Of a stretch of 64,000 bases of DNA, positions 32,405 to 41,552 are shown one piece after another. The position numbers and the translations under genes are program-made. Position 1 is the stretch's first letter; each line of letters begins with the position of its first letter. The stretch is from the NCBI RefSeq assembly GCF_008367235.1, contig NZ_VTZS01000001.1, forward strand, positions 1 to 64,000, written 5' to 3'. Source of the DNA: Pareuzebyella sediminis. Lineage in GTDB: Bacteria > Bacteroidota > Bacteroidia > Flavobacteriales > Flavobacteriaceae. Below the pieces are notes generated by a model. The model saw only the letters and a program-made list of their open reading frames with translations, was not told the DNA's origin and did no database searches.

Positions 32405-35400
32405 ATGGCCTTAAAAGTAGTAATCTCACATAAGACTAGATATAAATATGATCGCCGTGTCAATCTTTCCCCTCATATTTTTAGATTGCGCCCCGCTCCT
32501 CATAGTAGAACTCCCATTGAGGCATATTCCATAAAGATAAAACCCGAAAACCATTTCTTTAATTGGCAACAAGACCCTTTTGGTAACTATTTAGCCCGTC
32601 TTGTTTTTCCTGAGAAGACCGATGAGCTTGTAGTTGATGTCGAGATTATTGCCGACCTTAAAACGATCAATCCGTTTGATTTTTTCGTTGAAGAATCCGT
32701 AGAGGAATTTCCTTTTACATATTCCAAGGACTTGCAGAAAGAGTTACGACCTTATCTTGAGATCACTGAAGACGGCCCTCTGTTAAGGCAATGGCTAGAT
32801 GAAATAGACCGAACCCCGAGAAGGACCATAGATTTTCTTACAGGGCTCAACAGTCAACTATATAGGTATTTGAACTATACCATTCGAATGGAGCCTGGAG
32901 TGCAGCATTGCGAACAGACGCTAGAAAAAAAATTGGGTTCTTGTCGAGATTTTGCTTGGCTTTTAGTGCAGACGCTTCGCCATCTTGGGTTGGCTGCGCG
33001 CTTTGTATCAGGTTATTTGGTGCAGTTAAAGGCCGACGAAAAATCACTGGATGGTCCGTCAGGTCCCGAGGAAGATTTTACGGACCTGCACGCCTGGGCA
33101 GAAGTATACCTTCCGGGTGCGGGCTGGATCGGTTTGGACGCTACCTCTGGGCTGTTGGCAGGGGAGGGGCATATTCCTTTGGCCTGTACACCCTCGTATG
33201 AAAGTGCGGCCCCGGTTTCCGGATTTACAGACCCTTGCGAAACCGAATTTGAATTTGATAATTCCGTGAGCCGTATTTTTGAATCGCCGCGGGTTACCAA
33301 GCCCTATACCGAAAATCAATGGAAAGAAATTTACGATTTAGGTTTTAGGGTAGAAGAAGAACTACAACAGAACGACGTTCGACTTACCATGGGTGGCGAA
33401 CCTACCTTTGTTTCAATCGATGATATGGAGTCTGAGGAGTGGAATACTGCCGCAGATGGTGATCATAAGAGAGAGTTGGCTAGTTCTTTATCCCTTAGGT
33501 TATTAGAAGTTTTCGGCAAAGGAGGCGTACTGCACCATGCGCAAGGAAAATGGTATCCCGGCGAACCCTTGCCCCGATGGCAGATTGGTGTTCATTGGCG
33601 TAAAGATGGGGTGCCCATTTGGAATGAACCTAAATGGTTGGCCTCATTTACGAAAGCCTATGAATTACCAGAAAATATTACGGCCACTTTTTTAAAGACC
33701 CTCTGCTCTAAACTCGGTTGCTCGTATGAGACCCTTATGCCCGCTTATGAAGATGGTTTCTATTTTTTATGGGAAGAAGGGAAATTACCGGTAGATGTAG
33801 ACCCAAAAGACTACGAAAAGAACGATTCCGCCTTGCGGCGAAAGTTGGGCGAAGTATTAGAGCAGGGTGTAGGTAAGGTCATTGGCCATGTGCTACCGTT
33901 GACCAAACATGAAAAGAGATGGATAACCAACCCTTGGGAGTTTCGAAATAGACATTTGTTTCTAACCCCGGGGAATTCGCCGATTGGACTTCGATTACCT
34001 TTAGAGTCTTTACCGAAAGAACCTGAAGTGCCTTCGGAACCTACGGCAGAGCCTGAACTGTTTGAAGCGAAGCCGGAATTGGCAGCACATGCACAAGAAC
34101 TAAAGGAGCGCAGCGAAGGCAGTACTGACAAGTCGACGATAAAACAACCTTTCGTCCGCACCGCAATTTGTGCTGAAGTACGCGATGATAAGTTATTTCT
34201 TTTCTTACCACCTCTTGACAGTGCGGAAGAGTTTTTAGATTTGGTAGCAAGTATCGAGGCCACTGCCACTGAATTGAAGGTGCCCATATTGTTGGAAGGG
34301 TATGAACCTCCGAGAGACAATCGTTTGGAGGTGCTCAAGATTACACCGGACCCGGGTGTGATTGAGGTCAATGTGCATCCCGCCAAAAACTGGAAAGAAT
34401 TGACTGAAAATACACTTACCCTTTATGAAGAGGCCAAAAAAGAGCGTTTGGGCACTGAAAAGTTCATGTTAGATGGTAAGCATACCGGAACCGGTGGCGG
34501 CAATCATGTGACGTTGGGCGGAGTCACGCCTGCAGATAGTCCGTTATTACGTAATCCGCAGTTATTGAGAAGCTTGTTGACCTTTTGGCAGCACCACCCT
34601 GGCCTTTCCTACCTGTTTTCCGGGGCATTTATCGGCCCGACCAGTCAGGCACCACGGGTAGACGAAGCAAGGCTGGAAAGCCTTTACGAACTTGAAATAG
34701 CCTTTTCACAAATTCCCGAAGATAAAGAAGTGCCGTTCTGGTTGACGGATCGCCTTTTCCGTCACCTGCTTACCGATATTACTGGAAACACCCACCGTGC
34801 CGAATTCTGTATCGATAAACTCTATTCCCCTGATTCCTCTTCAGGCCGCTTGGGGATTTTAGAACTAAGGGCATTCGATATGCCCCCTCATGCCCAGATG
34901 AGCCTCATGCAAATGTTGTTGGTGCGCACTTTGGTTTCGTGGTTTTGGAAAAAACCGTATAAACACGATTTAGTACGATGGGGTACGGAACTTCATGATA
35001 AGTTTTTATTGGAACACTATGCAAAGGAAGATATCAAGGATGTGGTCGAGCAGCTGAACGATGCGGGATATCCCTTTAAACTGGATTGGTTCGATCCGTT
35101 TTTCGAATTTCGTTTTCCTCTATATGGCATGTTGGAAATTAATGATATCCATTTGGAACTTCGTATGGCCATTGAACCTTGGAATGTGCTCGGGGAAGAG
35201 ATGTCAGGTAGAGGTACGGCACGATATGTCGATTCTTCCCTCGAACGGGTACAGGTCAAAGTCAGTAACTTTACGGAAGAAAGGTATACCCTTACCTGTA
35301 ATGGAGTCAAGGTAGAACTGAGTCCGACGGGAACAAAGGGCGAGTATGTCGCCGGTGTGAGGTACAAGGCTTGGGACCCTTGGTCGGCCTTACACCCTAC

Positions 35401-35728
35401 TATCGAGGTAGACACTCCTTTGGTATTCGATATTATCGATAATTGGAATAATAAGTCCATTGGAGGATGTACGTACTTTGTCTCACATCCAGGTGGGCGT
35501 TCGTACGATACCTATCCAGTAAACAGTTTTGAGGCAGAGTCGAGAAGAATTAATCGTTTTTGGGAGTTTGGTCATACCCAAGGCGATGTCATGCCGATAG
35601 AAACTGTTCCTACATCTAATTTTGTCGGTAGAATGGTGGAACCTAAACAAGCTTCCAATACATTTGTATTTAAGAAAGTACCTAAAAATCACGAGTACCC
35701 GCATATCACGGATTTGCGGAAGAAGTAA
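32405..35728 (+). CDS. Transglutaminase fused to DUF2126 glutamine-synthetase-like amidoligase
   Basis: A 1107-residue two-part protein. The N-terminal 290 residues are a bacterial transglutaminase-like cysteine peptidase/transferase with an intact triad: C180 in GSCRDFAW, H229 in DLHAWAEVY and D245 in LDATSG. From about 320 on it is the DUF2126 domain: MGGEPTFVSIDDME, RWQIGVHWRKDG, GTGGGNHVTLGG near 700 and ELRAFDMPPHAQMSLMQM near 825. DUF2126 is classed with glutamine-synthetase-like COOH-NH2 ligases, which would form amide bonds with ATP. No signal peptide, so cytoplasmic. First gene of a three-gene operon with an ATP-grasp/alpha-E protein (12-base gap) and a second transglutaminase. No product is known for this system. 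Confidence 0.85.
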   Translation: MALKVVISHKTRYKYDRRVNLSPHIFRLRPAPHSRTPIEAYSIKIKPENHFFNWQQDPFGNYLARLVFPEKTDELVVDVEIIADLKTINPFDFFVEESVEEFPFTYSKDLQKELRPYLEITEDGPLLRQWLDEIDRTPRRTIDFLTGLNSQLYRYLNYTIRMEPGVQHCEQTLEKKLGSCRDFAWLLVQTLRHLGLAARFVSGYLVQLKADEKSLDGPSGPEEDFTDLHAWAEVYLPGAGWIGLDATSGLLAGEGHIPLACTPSYESAAPVSGFTDPCETEFEFDNSVSRIFESPRVTKPYTENQWKEIYDLGFRVEEELQQNDVRLTMGGEPTFVSIDDMESEEWNTAADGDHKRELASSLSLRLLEVFGKGGVLHHAQGKWYPGEPLPRWQIGVHWRKDGVPIWNEPKWLASFTKAYELPENITATFLKTLCSKLGCSYETLMPAYEDGFYFLWEEGKLPVDVDPKDYEKNDSALRRKLGEVLEQGVGKVIGHVLPLTKHEKRWITNPWEFRNRHLFLTPGNSPIGLRLPLESLPKEPEVPSEPTAEPELFEAKPELAAHAQELKERSEGSTDKSTIKQPFVRTAICAEVRDDKLFLFLPPLDSAEEFLDLVASIEATATELKVPILLEGYEPPRDNRLEVLKITPDPGVIEVNVHPAKNWKELTENTLTLYEEAKKERLGTEKFMLDGKHTGTGGGNHVTLGGVTPADSPLLRNPQLLRSLLTFWQHHPGLSYLFSGAFIGPTSQAPRVDEARLESLYELEIAFSQIPEDKEVPFWLTDRLFRHLLTDITGNTHRAEFCIDKLYSPDSSSGRLGILELRAFDMPPHAQMSLMQMLLVRTLVSWFWKKPYKHDLVRWGTELHDKFLLEHYAKEDIKDVVEQLNDAGYPFKLDWFDPFFEFRFPLYGMLEINDIHLELRMAIEPWNVLGEEMSGRGTARYVDSSLERVQVKVSNFTEERYTLTCNGVKVELSPTGTKGEYVAGVRYKAWDPWSALHPTIEVDTPLVFDIIDNWNNKSIGGCTYFVSHPGGRSYDTYPVNSFEAESRRINRFWEFGHTQGDVMPIETVPTSNFVGRMVEPKQASNTFVFKKVPKNHEYPHITDLRKK

Positions 35729-35740
35729 TCAATTCAAATA

Positions 35741-38302
35741 ATGCCCACAACACAGACTAGCTGGTTACATAGTTATAGTACCAATCAAGGAAACGATGAA
35801 TTGTACACGCCCCAAAATGGAGTCAAACCCTATTGGGAAAAGCTTTTTGAAGGCTTTGATCGGTTAGGGATCAATGGTCTCACTGCCCGCCAGAAGGATA
35901 TTGATTGGTTACTTTCAGAAAACGGGGTAACCTATAATGTCTACAATGATCCTCAAGGGATGAACCGTCCCTGGAATTTGAATGTGGTTCCTTTTTTACT
36001 GCATCAAAATGAATGGCAGACGGTCGAAAGGGGTTTGCAACAGCGTGCTGAATTGTTGAATCTGGTTTTGAATGACGTCTATGGGGAACGTACGTTGATA
36101 AAGAATGGAATTATTCCACATGAGGTCATTTACGGACATCGTGGATTTTTGAGGCAATGTGCAGGAATTGAATATACTACCGAAAAATTCCTCTCGATCT
36201 ATGCAGCTGATCTTTCTCGAGGAACCGACGGCCGCTTGTGGGTGGTCAATGACAGAACGGAAGCCCCATCGGGTATGGGCTATGCCCTCGAGAATAGGTC
36301 TACCACCAGTCGTATACTTCCCGAGATGTATACTAGAATGAACGTGAAACGACTGGCAGGGTTCTTTCAGGAGTTCAATCAAATGTTATTGGACGCGTCT
36401 CCCTCAAAAAAAGAAGATCCGAACATTGTTATTTTAACCCCGGGTTCGCATAACGAAACCTATTTTGAACATGCCTATCTCGCTTCATTTTTGGGATATC
36501 CCTTGGTTCAAGGCAACGATTTAGTGGTACGTGACGGTTTTCTGTGGATGAAATCGTTGCAAGGGTTGATGCAGGTCGATGTGGTGTTGCGAAGGGTAGA
36601 TGATGTTTTTTCAGACCCCTTGGAATTGCGTGAGGATTCGCACTTAGGGGTTGCTGGACTTTTGGATGTAGTACGTCGTAAAAACGTTTCGATTATTAAT
36701 CCCATAGGAAGTGCGGTGATGGAGAACCCGGGGTTGATTCCTTTTATGCCGTCTATCGCAAAGTACCTTTTGGGCGAAGATTTAATTCTTCCCCAAATCG
36801 CTTCATGGTGGTGTGGTCAAGAAAAAGAGCGAAATTACGTGCTTCAGAATTTGTCGAATTTGGTGATAAAAAGAATTGATAGAACGAATAGGGAAAGTAT
36901 TTACTTTGGGGAATTCATGACTTCCAAAGAATTGAATCATTTGACCGAAGATATCAAGAGAAGGCCCTATCGTTTTGTAGCCCAAGAAAGAATTAGCTTT
37001 TCGACCGCACCCAACCTGATCAAAGACGCGCTTGAACCTAGAAATTTGGTGGCGCGCGCATTTTGTATTGCCTCGAAGCAAAACTATAACGTTATGCCAG
37101 GAGGTCTTATTCGGGTAGCTCCCGATCGAAAAACCGTTCGTGTATCGAATCAACGTGGGGGTACCAGTAAAGATTTATGGGTGTTACAAGATGAGTCGAT
37201 TAAAAACGATAAAAATCGCCATTGGCAAAAAAAATCGTCTGTTGCGATTTCTGGCTTGAACGACTTACCTAGTCTAACGGCCGAGAATCTTTTTTGGGCA
37301 GGTCGATATGTAGGCCGTACTTTGGTCAATGCGAGGTTTATCAGAATGGTCATTCGACAAATGGCCATGGTGCAACATCGCGATGAAAAGCCTGACTCGG
37401 TCAAGCTGCAAACCTTGTTCAAGGCTGTCACACATCTGACCGGAACGTACCCTGGGTTTACTGAAAAAACGAAGGATGGAAAAATAGCCATGGATAACCC
37501 TTATGAAGAAATGTTGTCGGTAATTCTAGATACGGATCGTGTGGGCAGTCTGTCGCATACCATCAACATGTTCAACAACTCTTATTATTCTATCCGTAAC
37601 CTTTGGTCTTCCGATATGTGGCGCGTTTTCGAGAATATTCAGCACTTGTGGCAGAATTTCCAAAATGGAAAGGACTTTTCCATAAATCGAATACAAAAGG
37701 TGTTGAACCAATTGATTACCCGTCTGATAGCATTTATGGGTCTTATCGAAGAAAGTATCATGGTACAACAGGGGCTGTTGCTCTATTTTATTGGTCTTCA
37801 ATTGGAACAGAGCATGCTGACCATCACCAAGTGTAGGTCTTTGCTCACCATCAAACATGACGAACAGGTTGAATACGACCTTTTGGAGTATTTATTGACC
37901 AGCCATGAAAGTCTTAACATTTATCGGTATAGCTATCGTTCTTTCATTCAGTTGGAGCCTGTGCTCGACTTGGTAGTTTTAGATCTTGAATATCCGAGGT
38001 CATTGACTTTTATGATCAATCGTTTACAAAAAGATATTGCGCGTCTGCCACACTCTAAGAAAGACAACCATTTGACCAGTTATCAGAAATATGTGTTGAA
38101 CGCCTTTTCAAAACTACGGTTGGCCGAATCTTCAGACTTGGCCAAAACCAGATCTGAGAATGATTATGTAAGAAAGGAATTGGAAACGTTGTTCGAAGAC
38201 CTTTCAGAACTATTGTACAAGACTTCACAATCGATTTCGGGTACCTATTTCAACCACACCGATAGACAAAACCAATTGGTTACACCGTCGTTTCCTATTT
38301 AG
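35741..38302 (+). CDS. Circularly permuted ATP-grasp / alpha-E fusion protein
   Basis: An 853-residue protein. Residues about 80-470 match the circularly permuted type-2 ATP-grasp fold (formerly DUF404/DUF407: TPQNGVKPYWEKLFEGFDR, GMNRPWNLNVVPFLLHQNEW, LRQCAGIEYTTEKFLSIYAAD, GVLHHAQ-like ends in the partner). The C-terminal part from about 500 is the helical alpha-E domain (formerly DUF403: LTAENLFWAGRYVGRTLVNARFIRM, NTYSxxxWSSDMW-type helices, SYRSFIQLEPVLDLVVLDLEYPRSL). ATP-grasp ligases join a carboxylate to an amine or thiol; alpha-E proteins are seen only with them and with transglutaminases. Here the two are fused, which itself suggests a shared complex. Confidence 0.85.
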   Translation: MPTTQTSWLHSYSTNQGNDELYTPQNGVKPYWEKLFEGFDRLGINGLTARQKDIDWLLSENGVTYNVYNDPQGMNRPWNLNVVPFLLHQNEWQTVERGLQQRAELLNLVLNDVYGERTLIKNGIIPHEVIYGHRGFLRQCAGIEYTTEKFLSIYAADLSRGTDGRLWVVNDRTEAPSGMGYALENRSTTSRILPEMYTRMNVKRLAGFFQEFNQMLLDASPSKKEDPNIVILTPGSHNETYFEHAYLASFLGYPLVQGNDLVVRDGFLWMKSLQGLMQVDVVLRRVDDVFSDPLELREDSHLGVAGLLDVVRRKNVSIINPIGSAVMENPGLIPFMPSIAKYLLGEDLILPQIASWWCGQEKERNYVLQNLSNLVIKRIDRTNRESIYFGEFMTSKELNHLTEDIKRRPYRFVAQERISFSTAPNLIKDALEPRNLVARAFCIASKQNYNVMPGGLIRVAPDRKTVRVSNQRGGTSKDLWVLQDESIKNDKNRHWQKKSSVAISGLNDLPSLTAENLFWAGRYVGRTLVNARFIRMVIRQMAMVQHRDEKPDSVKLQTLFKAVTHLTGTYPGFTEKTKDGKIAMDNPYEEMLSVILDTDRVGSLSHTINMFNNSYYSIRNLWSSDMWRVFENIQHLWQNFQNGKDFSINRIQKVLNQLITRLIAFMGLIEESIMVQQGLLLYFIGLQLEQSMLTITKCRSLLTIKHDEQVEYDLLEYLLTSHESLNIYRYSYRSFIQLEPVLDLVVLDLEYPRSLTFMINRLQKDIARLPHSKKDNHLTSYQKYVLNAFSKLRLAESSDLAKTRSENDYVRKELETLFEDLSELLYKTSQSISGTYFNHTDRQNQLVTPSFPI

Positions 38303-38303
38303 T

Positions 38304-39194
38304 ATGATTTATAATGTGACCCATACTACCAAGTACGAGTACAATGCCCCAGTGAGTTATTGTCATAATATTGCCACCCTCAGACCGCGGCAAGCGCAGG
38401 GCCAAGAATTGCTGGCATATAAAATTAAAATCAGTCCTGAACCGGCAGAGATTTCTGAACGCATCGATTTTTTTGGGAATTACATTACCCGTTTTTCCAT
38501 TCAAACGGAACATAAAGTACTCCAGGTGATAACCAAGAGCAAGGTGATGCGAAATTTTGCCCAGTTCAAGGAATCTCTTGATTCCGAAGCCTGTAAAGGT
38601 GTAACGCTAGGGGAGGCCCATCAGGCATTACGTGGTAGTGACGCTGCAATTTTAGAGGCCAAACAATTTATTCTGGAGTCTATTTTCATCAGACATACCG
38701 GTGTATCTATTAAGAACTATGCCGAGCTCTCCTTTCGTGAAGATCGATCGGTTTTTGACGCTTCTTACGAACTGATGCAACGTATCTATACTGATTTTGA
38801 GTTTGTACCGGGGTTCACGAGCATATCGACACCTATTCTTGAAGTAATGGAACAAAAGAAAGGAGTCTGTCAAGATTTCGCGCAGATTGCCATTGCCTGT
38901 GTTAGATCGGTGGGGTTGCCCGCCAGATATGTCAGCGGCTATATTGAAACACTTCCTCCACCGGGAAAAGAAAAATTGGTAGGTGCCGATGCTTCACATG
39001 CTTGGTTTTCGGTGTTTATTCCGGGCTTTGGTTGGGTCGATTTTGATCCTACCAATAATCAAATTCCTATGGACCAGCACATCGTTGTGGGTTGGGGACG
39101 CGATTATTACGATGTACCGCCCCTTAAAGGGGTGGTCTATGGTAGCGGAAAGAGCAAGCTGAAGGTATCCGTCGATATTTCCGAAGCGGTATAG
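38304..39194 (+). CDS. Transglutaminase-like protein (second copy)
   Basis: A 296-residue stand-alone transglutaminase-fold protein with N-terminal beta region (YNVTHTTKYEYNAPVSYCHN, the 'bacterial transglutaminase-like N-terminal' domain) and the catalytic core: C189 in GVCQDFAQ, H232 in SHAWFSV and D248 in DFDPTNNQ. This class can cleave peptides or transfer amines. It starts two bases after the ATP-grasp stop and completes the operon. It differs from the transglutaminase half of the first gene, so two distinct such enzymes are made together. Confidence 0.87.
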   Translation: MIYNVTHTTKYEYNAPVSYCHNIATLRPRQAQGQELLAYKIKISPEPAEISERIDFFGNYITRFSIQTEHKVLQVITKSKVMRNFAQFKESLDSEACKGVTLGEAHQALRGSDAAILEAKQFILESIFIRHTGVSIKNYAELSFREDRSVFDASYELMQRIYTDFEFVPGFTSISTPILEVMEQKKGVCQDFAQIAIACVRSVGLPARYVSGYIETLPPPGKEKLVGADASHAWFSVFIPGFGWVDFDPTNNQIPMDQHIVVGWGRDYYDVPPLKGVVYGSGKSKLKVSVDISEAV

Positions 39195-39253
39195 GTCAAC
39201 CCGTAGATGACCGCACTATTTTCAAAACGTGTTGGAAGTTAGTTAGAGCTATT

Positions 39254-41515
39254 TTATAGGTTGATCCAATAAGTCAGCTTAAAAACCAAGGCGCGATTTT
39301 TGCTTGCAAAGTTCTCAGGGAAGTAGTTTTCCGTATATACAATATAAAAATCGGAAGCAGGTTTATAACGCCACTGAAACCTTAGGTTCAAGTTCATATT
39401 GTCCGTCAAATTGTTATACTGGTAGTATCCCGTAAAAAACAATTTATCGGTAAAGGTAACGTCAAGTTTTGGACCTAGAAGGAATAACTCCGCATCCCCA
39501 TAATCTTCGCTCAATTTGAGGTTGTTATAGTCAAATCGCATGGCAACATTGACATAGGGTTGAAAGCGCATGTTCAGTTGTCCTGATATATTCAAATTAG
39601 TGCCGTTATAAAACCCTCCATAAGATGAACTGAGAAGGAAATTCAATTTTTTAATCGTATTACTTTGAAAAGAGGCCAGAAATGAATTCCAATGAAACTG
39701 TTGTCCTTCCAAGAACTGTCTAAACTGAGCCGCACTTATAGGATTGAAATCGAGGGTCAATCGTTGAAAAACGTGTTCGAAATCAAAGGTTAACATGGCC
39801 GAATTCTGAAAGCTTACCACATAGCCGAGGTTTGATTTTCTATCCACTAGTGTGCCGTCGGGCAGGTAGGTATCGTTTAATCGTGCCTGAGGCCCCGAAT
39901 AAAGTATCACGTCTCCTTTCGGATACATTTTATAGGCTACTTCGGAATAATACCCCATTTGCCCAGGATATACGGTGCTTCCTGGAACAAATCCCACCTC
40001 CGCATTGAAGTTTTTATTGACGAAAAAACCTCCTACATTGGCCGTCAAACTTCGGTCTGAATATTGAAAAAAAGCAGATCCCGATTTAGTTTTGGGCTTA
40101 CTGTTTGTATCAAACGACTGTGCAAAAAACGAGCTGTGGTACCAACGATTATCCTTACTTCTTAAGACGAGGTCGGCATCCAGTACTCTATTATATGTAT
40201 TGGGTGTGGGCTGGTCTTCTACGTTGGTTCTCCTAAAAATAGAAGGATGAAAGAACTTTAGGGAATCGCCCTCTTGTACCCCTAAACTTTGTTTGTTTAC
40301 AAAGGTAACGGAAAGACTGGACTGTTCTAAAAACATTCTCTGAATGGTCGCGACGGTATAGTTTTGGGCCGGTAATCCAAAATCCAACATTTCTTTGGTA
40401 TGCATGTTCATTACCCCAAGACGCCACTTTTGATTGATGGTACCGCTAAGCCTTGCGCCATAAAGAATAGGAACCTTTTGGGAAATTCCGGCCGTGTCAC
40501 GTACTATACCTATGCGCCGTGAAAAGAAAGGTCGGGCAGATTCGAAACCTGCGTTGTCAAAAAGGTCGTTGTTCTCTAAAAAAAACTGTCGTCGCTCCGG
40601 AAATTGAAATTCAAATCGAGTGAGGTTCAGTATTTGTTCATCGACCTCAATTTGCGAGAAATCGGGATTGACCGTGAGGTCTAAGTTCATGGAAGGTGTT
40701 ATTCCTACTTTGGCATCGAATCCGGCTTGTAGATCCGTAGACGATTGTTCAGGGTCTACTTCCTTGTCTTGAAAGCTACCACCGGCCACATAAGGAATAA
40801 CCGATATGTTGGTGCCCGCCTTGGGGATGGGGTCTTCCCATACAAGTTGACCGGCAAAGGCGAACGTACCGGTATAAAACTGTCTTGGCGTTCGTACCCA
40901 GGCAGATTTTATATTGCGTTTTTTGTCGAGCCTATCAAAGGTGACGTTCCACTCTTTTACATCGCTTTTATATCTAAAACTCTTGAAAGGGATGGCTATT
41001 TCGGCAATCCACCGATCTTCATACCGCACTACTTTAGTAAACCATTTATTATCCCAGTAAATATTAAAAGCGTTTTCGCCGTTGCCTCCACTGGAAACAG
41101 TACCGTCTCTTTTGGCACCTGCGGCAGTGACGTTAAAAAAATATCCGTTCAATCGGTCATTATAGGGGCCGAATATAAATGAGACATTATCATTCAGGGA
41201 ATAATCGAAATCCCTACGTAGGGTACTGACCACATCAGGGCTATCATCATCATAACAAATGAATGCTACATAGAGGAATTCGTCGTTGAAGGTCATACGC
41301 GCCTCTGTTTGAAAAGGTGATGGAAGGCTATCAACGGGAAAGTTCTGATACCAGTTGTCGGCTACATCGGCCTGTTTCCAACTCTCTTCCTCAAGCTTAC
41401 CGTCGAGTACGATTTCGTCTTGTGCTTTTTTTATGCTCAACTTCGTACCGGGAAGATTTTGACCATAGACCCAAGAACATAGGAATATGAATAAAATCGG
41501 AAAAGACCGTTTCAT
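39254..41515 (-). CDS. DUF5916-family outer-membrane protein with CBM9-like N-terminus
   Basis: A 753-residue exported protein (signal MKRSFPILFIFLCSWVYGQ). Residues about 25-225 form a carbohydrate-binding module family 9-like domain (EIVLDGKLEEESWKQADVADNW, SFIFGPYNDRLNGYFFNVTAAG, IAEIAIPFKSFRY). The remaining 500 residues are a DUF5916 beta-barrel with aromatic-rich strands and a C-terminal Leu after FKLTYWIN. The family is common in Bacteroidota and may bind or transport carbohydrate-like ligands, but function is not proven. It is next to the GMC oxidoreductase gene (37 bases), but a shared role is only a guess. Confidence 0.78.
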   Translation of the reverse strand: MKRSFPILFIFLCSWVYGQNLPGTKLSIKKAQDEIVLDGKLEEESWKQADVADNWYQNFPVDSLPSPFQTEARMTFNDEFLYVAFICYDDDSPDVVSTLRRDFDYSLNDNVSFIFGPYNDRLNGYFFNVTAAGAKRDGTVSSGGNGENAFNIYWDNKWFTKVVRYEDRWIAEIAIPFKSFRYKSDVKEWNVTFDRLDKKRNIKSAWVRTPRQFYTGTFAFAGQLVWEDPIPKAGTNISVIPYVAGGSFQDKEVDPEQSSTDLQAGFDAKVGITPSMNLDLTVNPDFSQIEVDEQILNLTRFEFQFPERRQFFLENNDLFDNAGFESARPFFSRRIGIVRDTAGISQKVPILYGARLSGTINQKWRLGVMNMHTKEMLDFGLPAQNYTVATIQRMFLEQSSLSVTFVNKQSLGVQEGDSLKFFHPSIFRRTNVEDQPTPNTYNRVLDADLVLRSKDNRWYHSSFFAQSFDTNSKPKTKSGSAFFQYSDRSLTANVGGFFVNKNFNAEVGFVPGSTVYPGQMGYYSEVAYKMYPKGDVILYSGPQARLNDTYLPDGTLVDRKSNLGYVVSFQNSAMLTFDFEHVFQRLTLDFNPISAAQFRQFLEGQQFHWNSFLASFQSNTIKKLNFLLSSSYGGFYNGTNLNISGQLNMRFQPYVNVAMRFDYNNLKLSEDYGDAELFLLGPKLDVTFTDKLFFTGYYQYNNLTDNMNLNLRFQWRYKPASDFYIVYTENYFPENFASKNRALVFKLTYWINL

Positions 41516-41552
41516 TTTTTAAATTCTTTATTATTTGAATATCGGTAAAGCC

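Noticed and set aside
33811-34386. 191-residue minus-strand frame inside the transglutaminase-DUF2126 gene
   Set aside because: Ser-rich shadow frame, no start context or domain; the plus-strand gene is certain.
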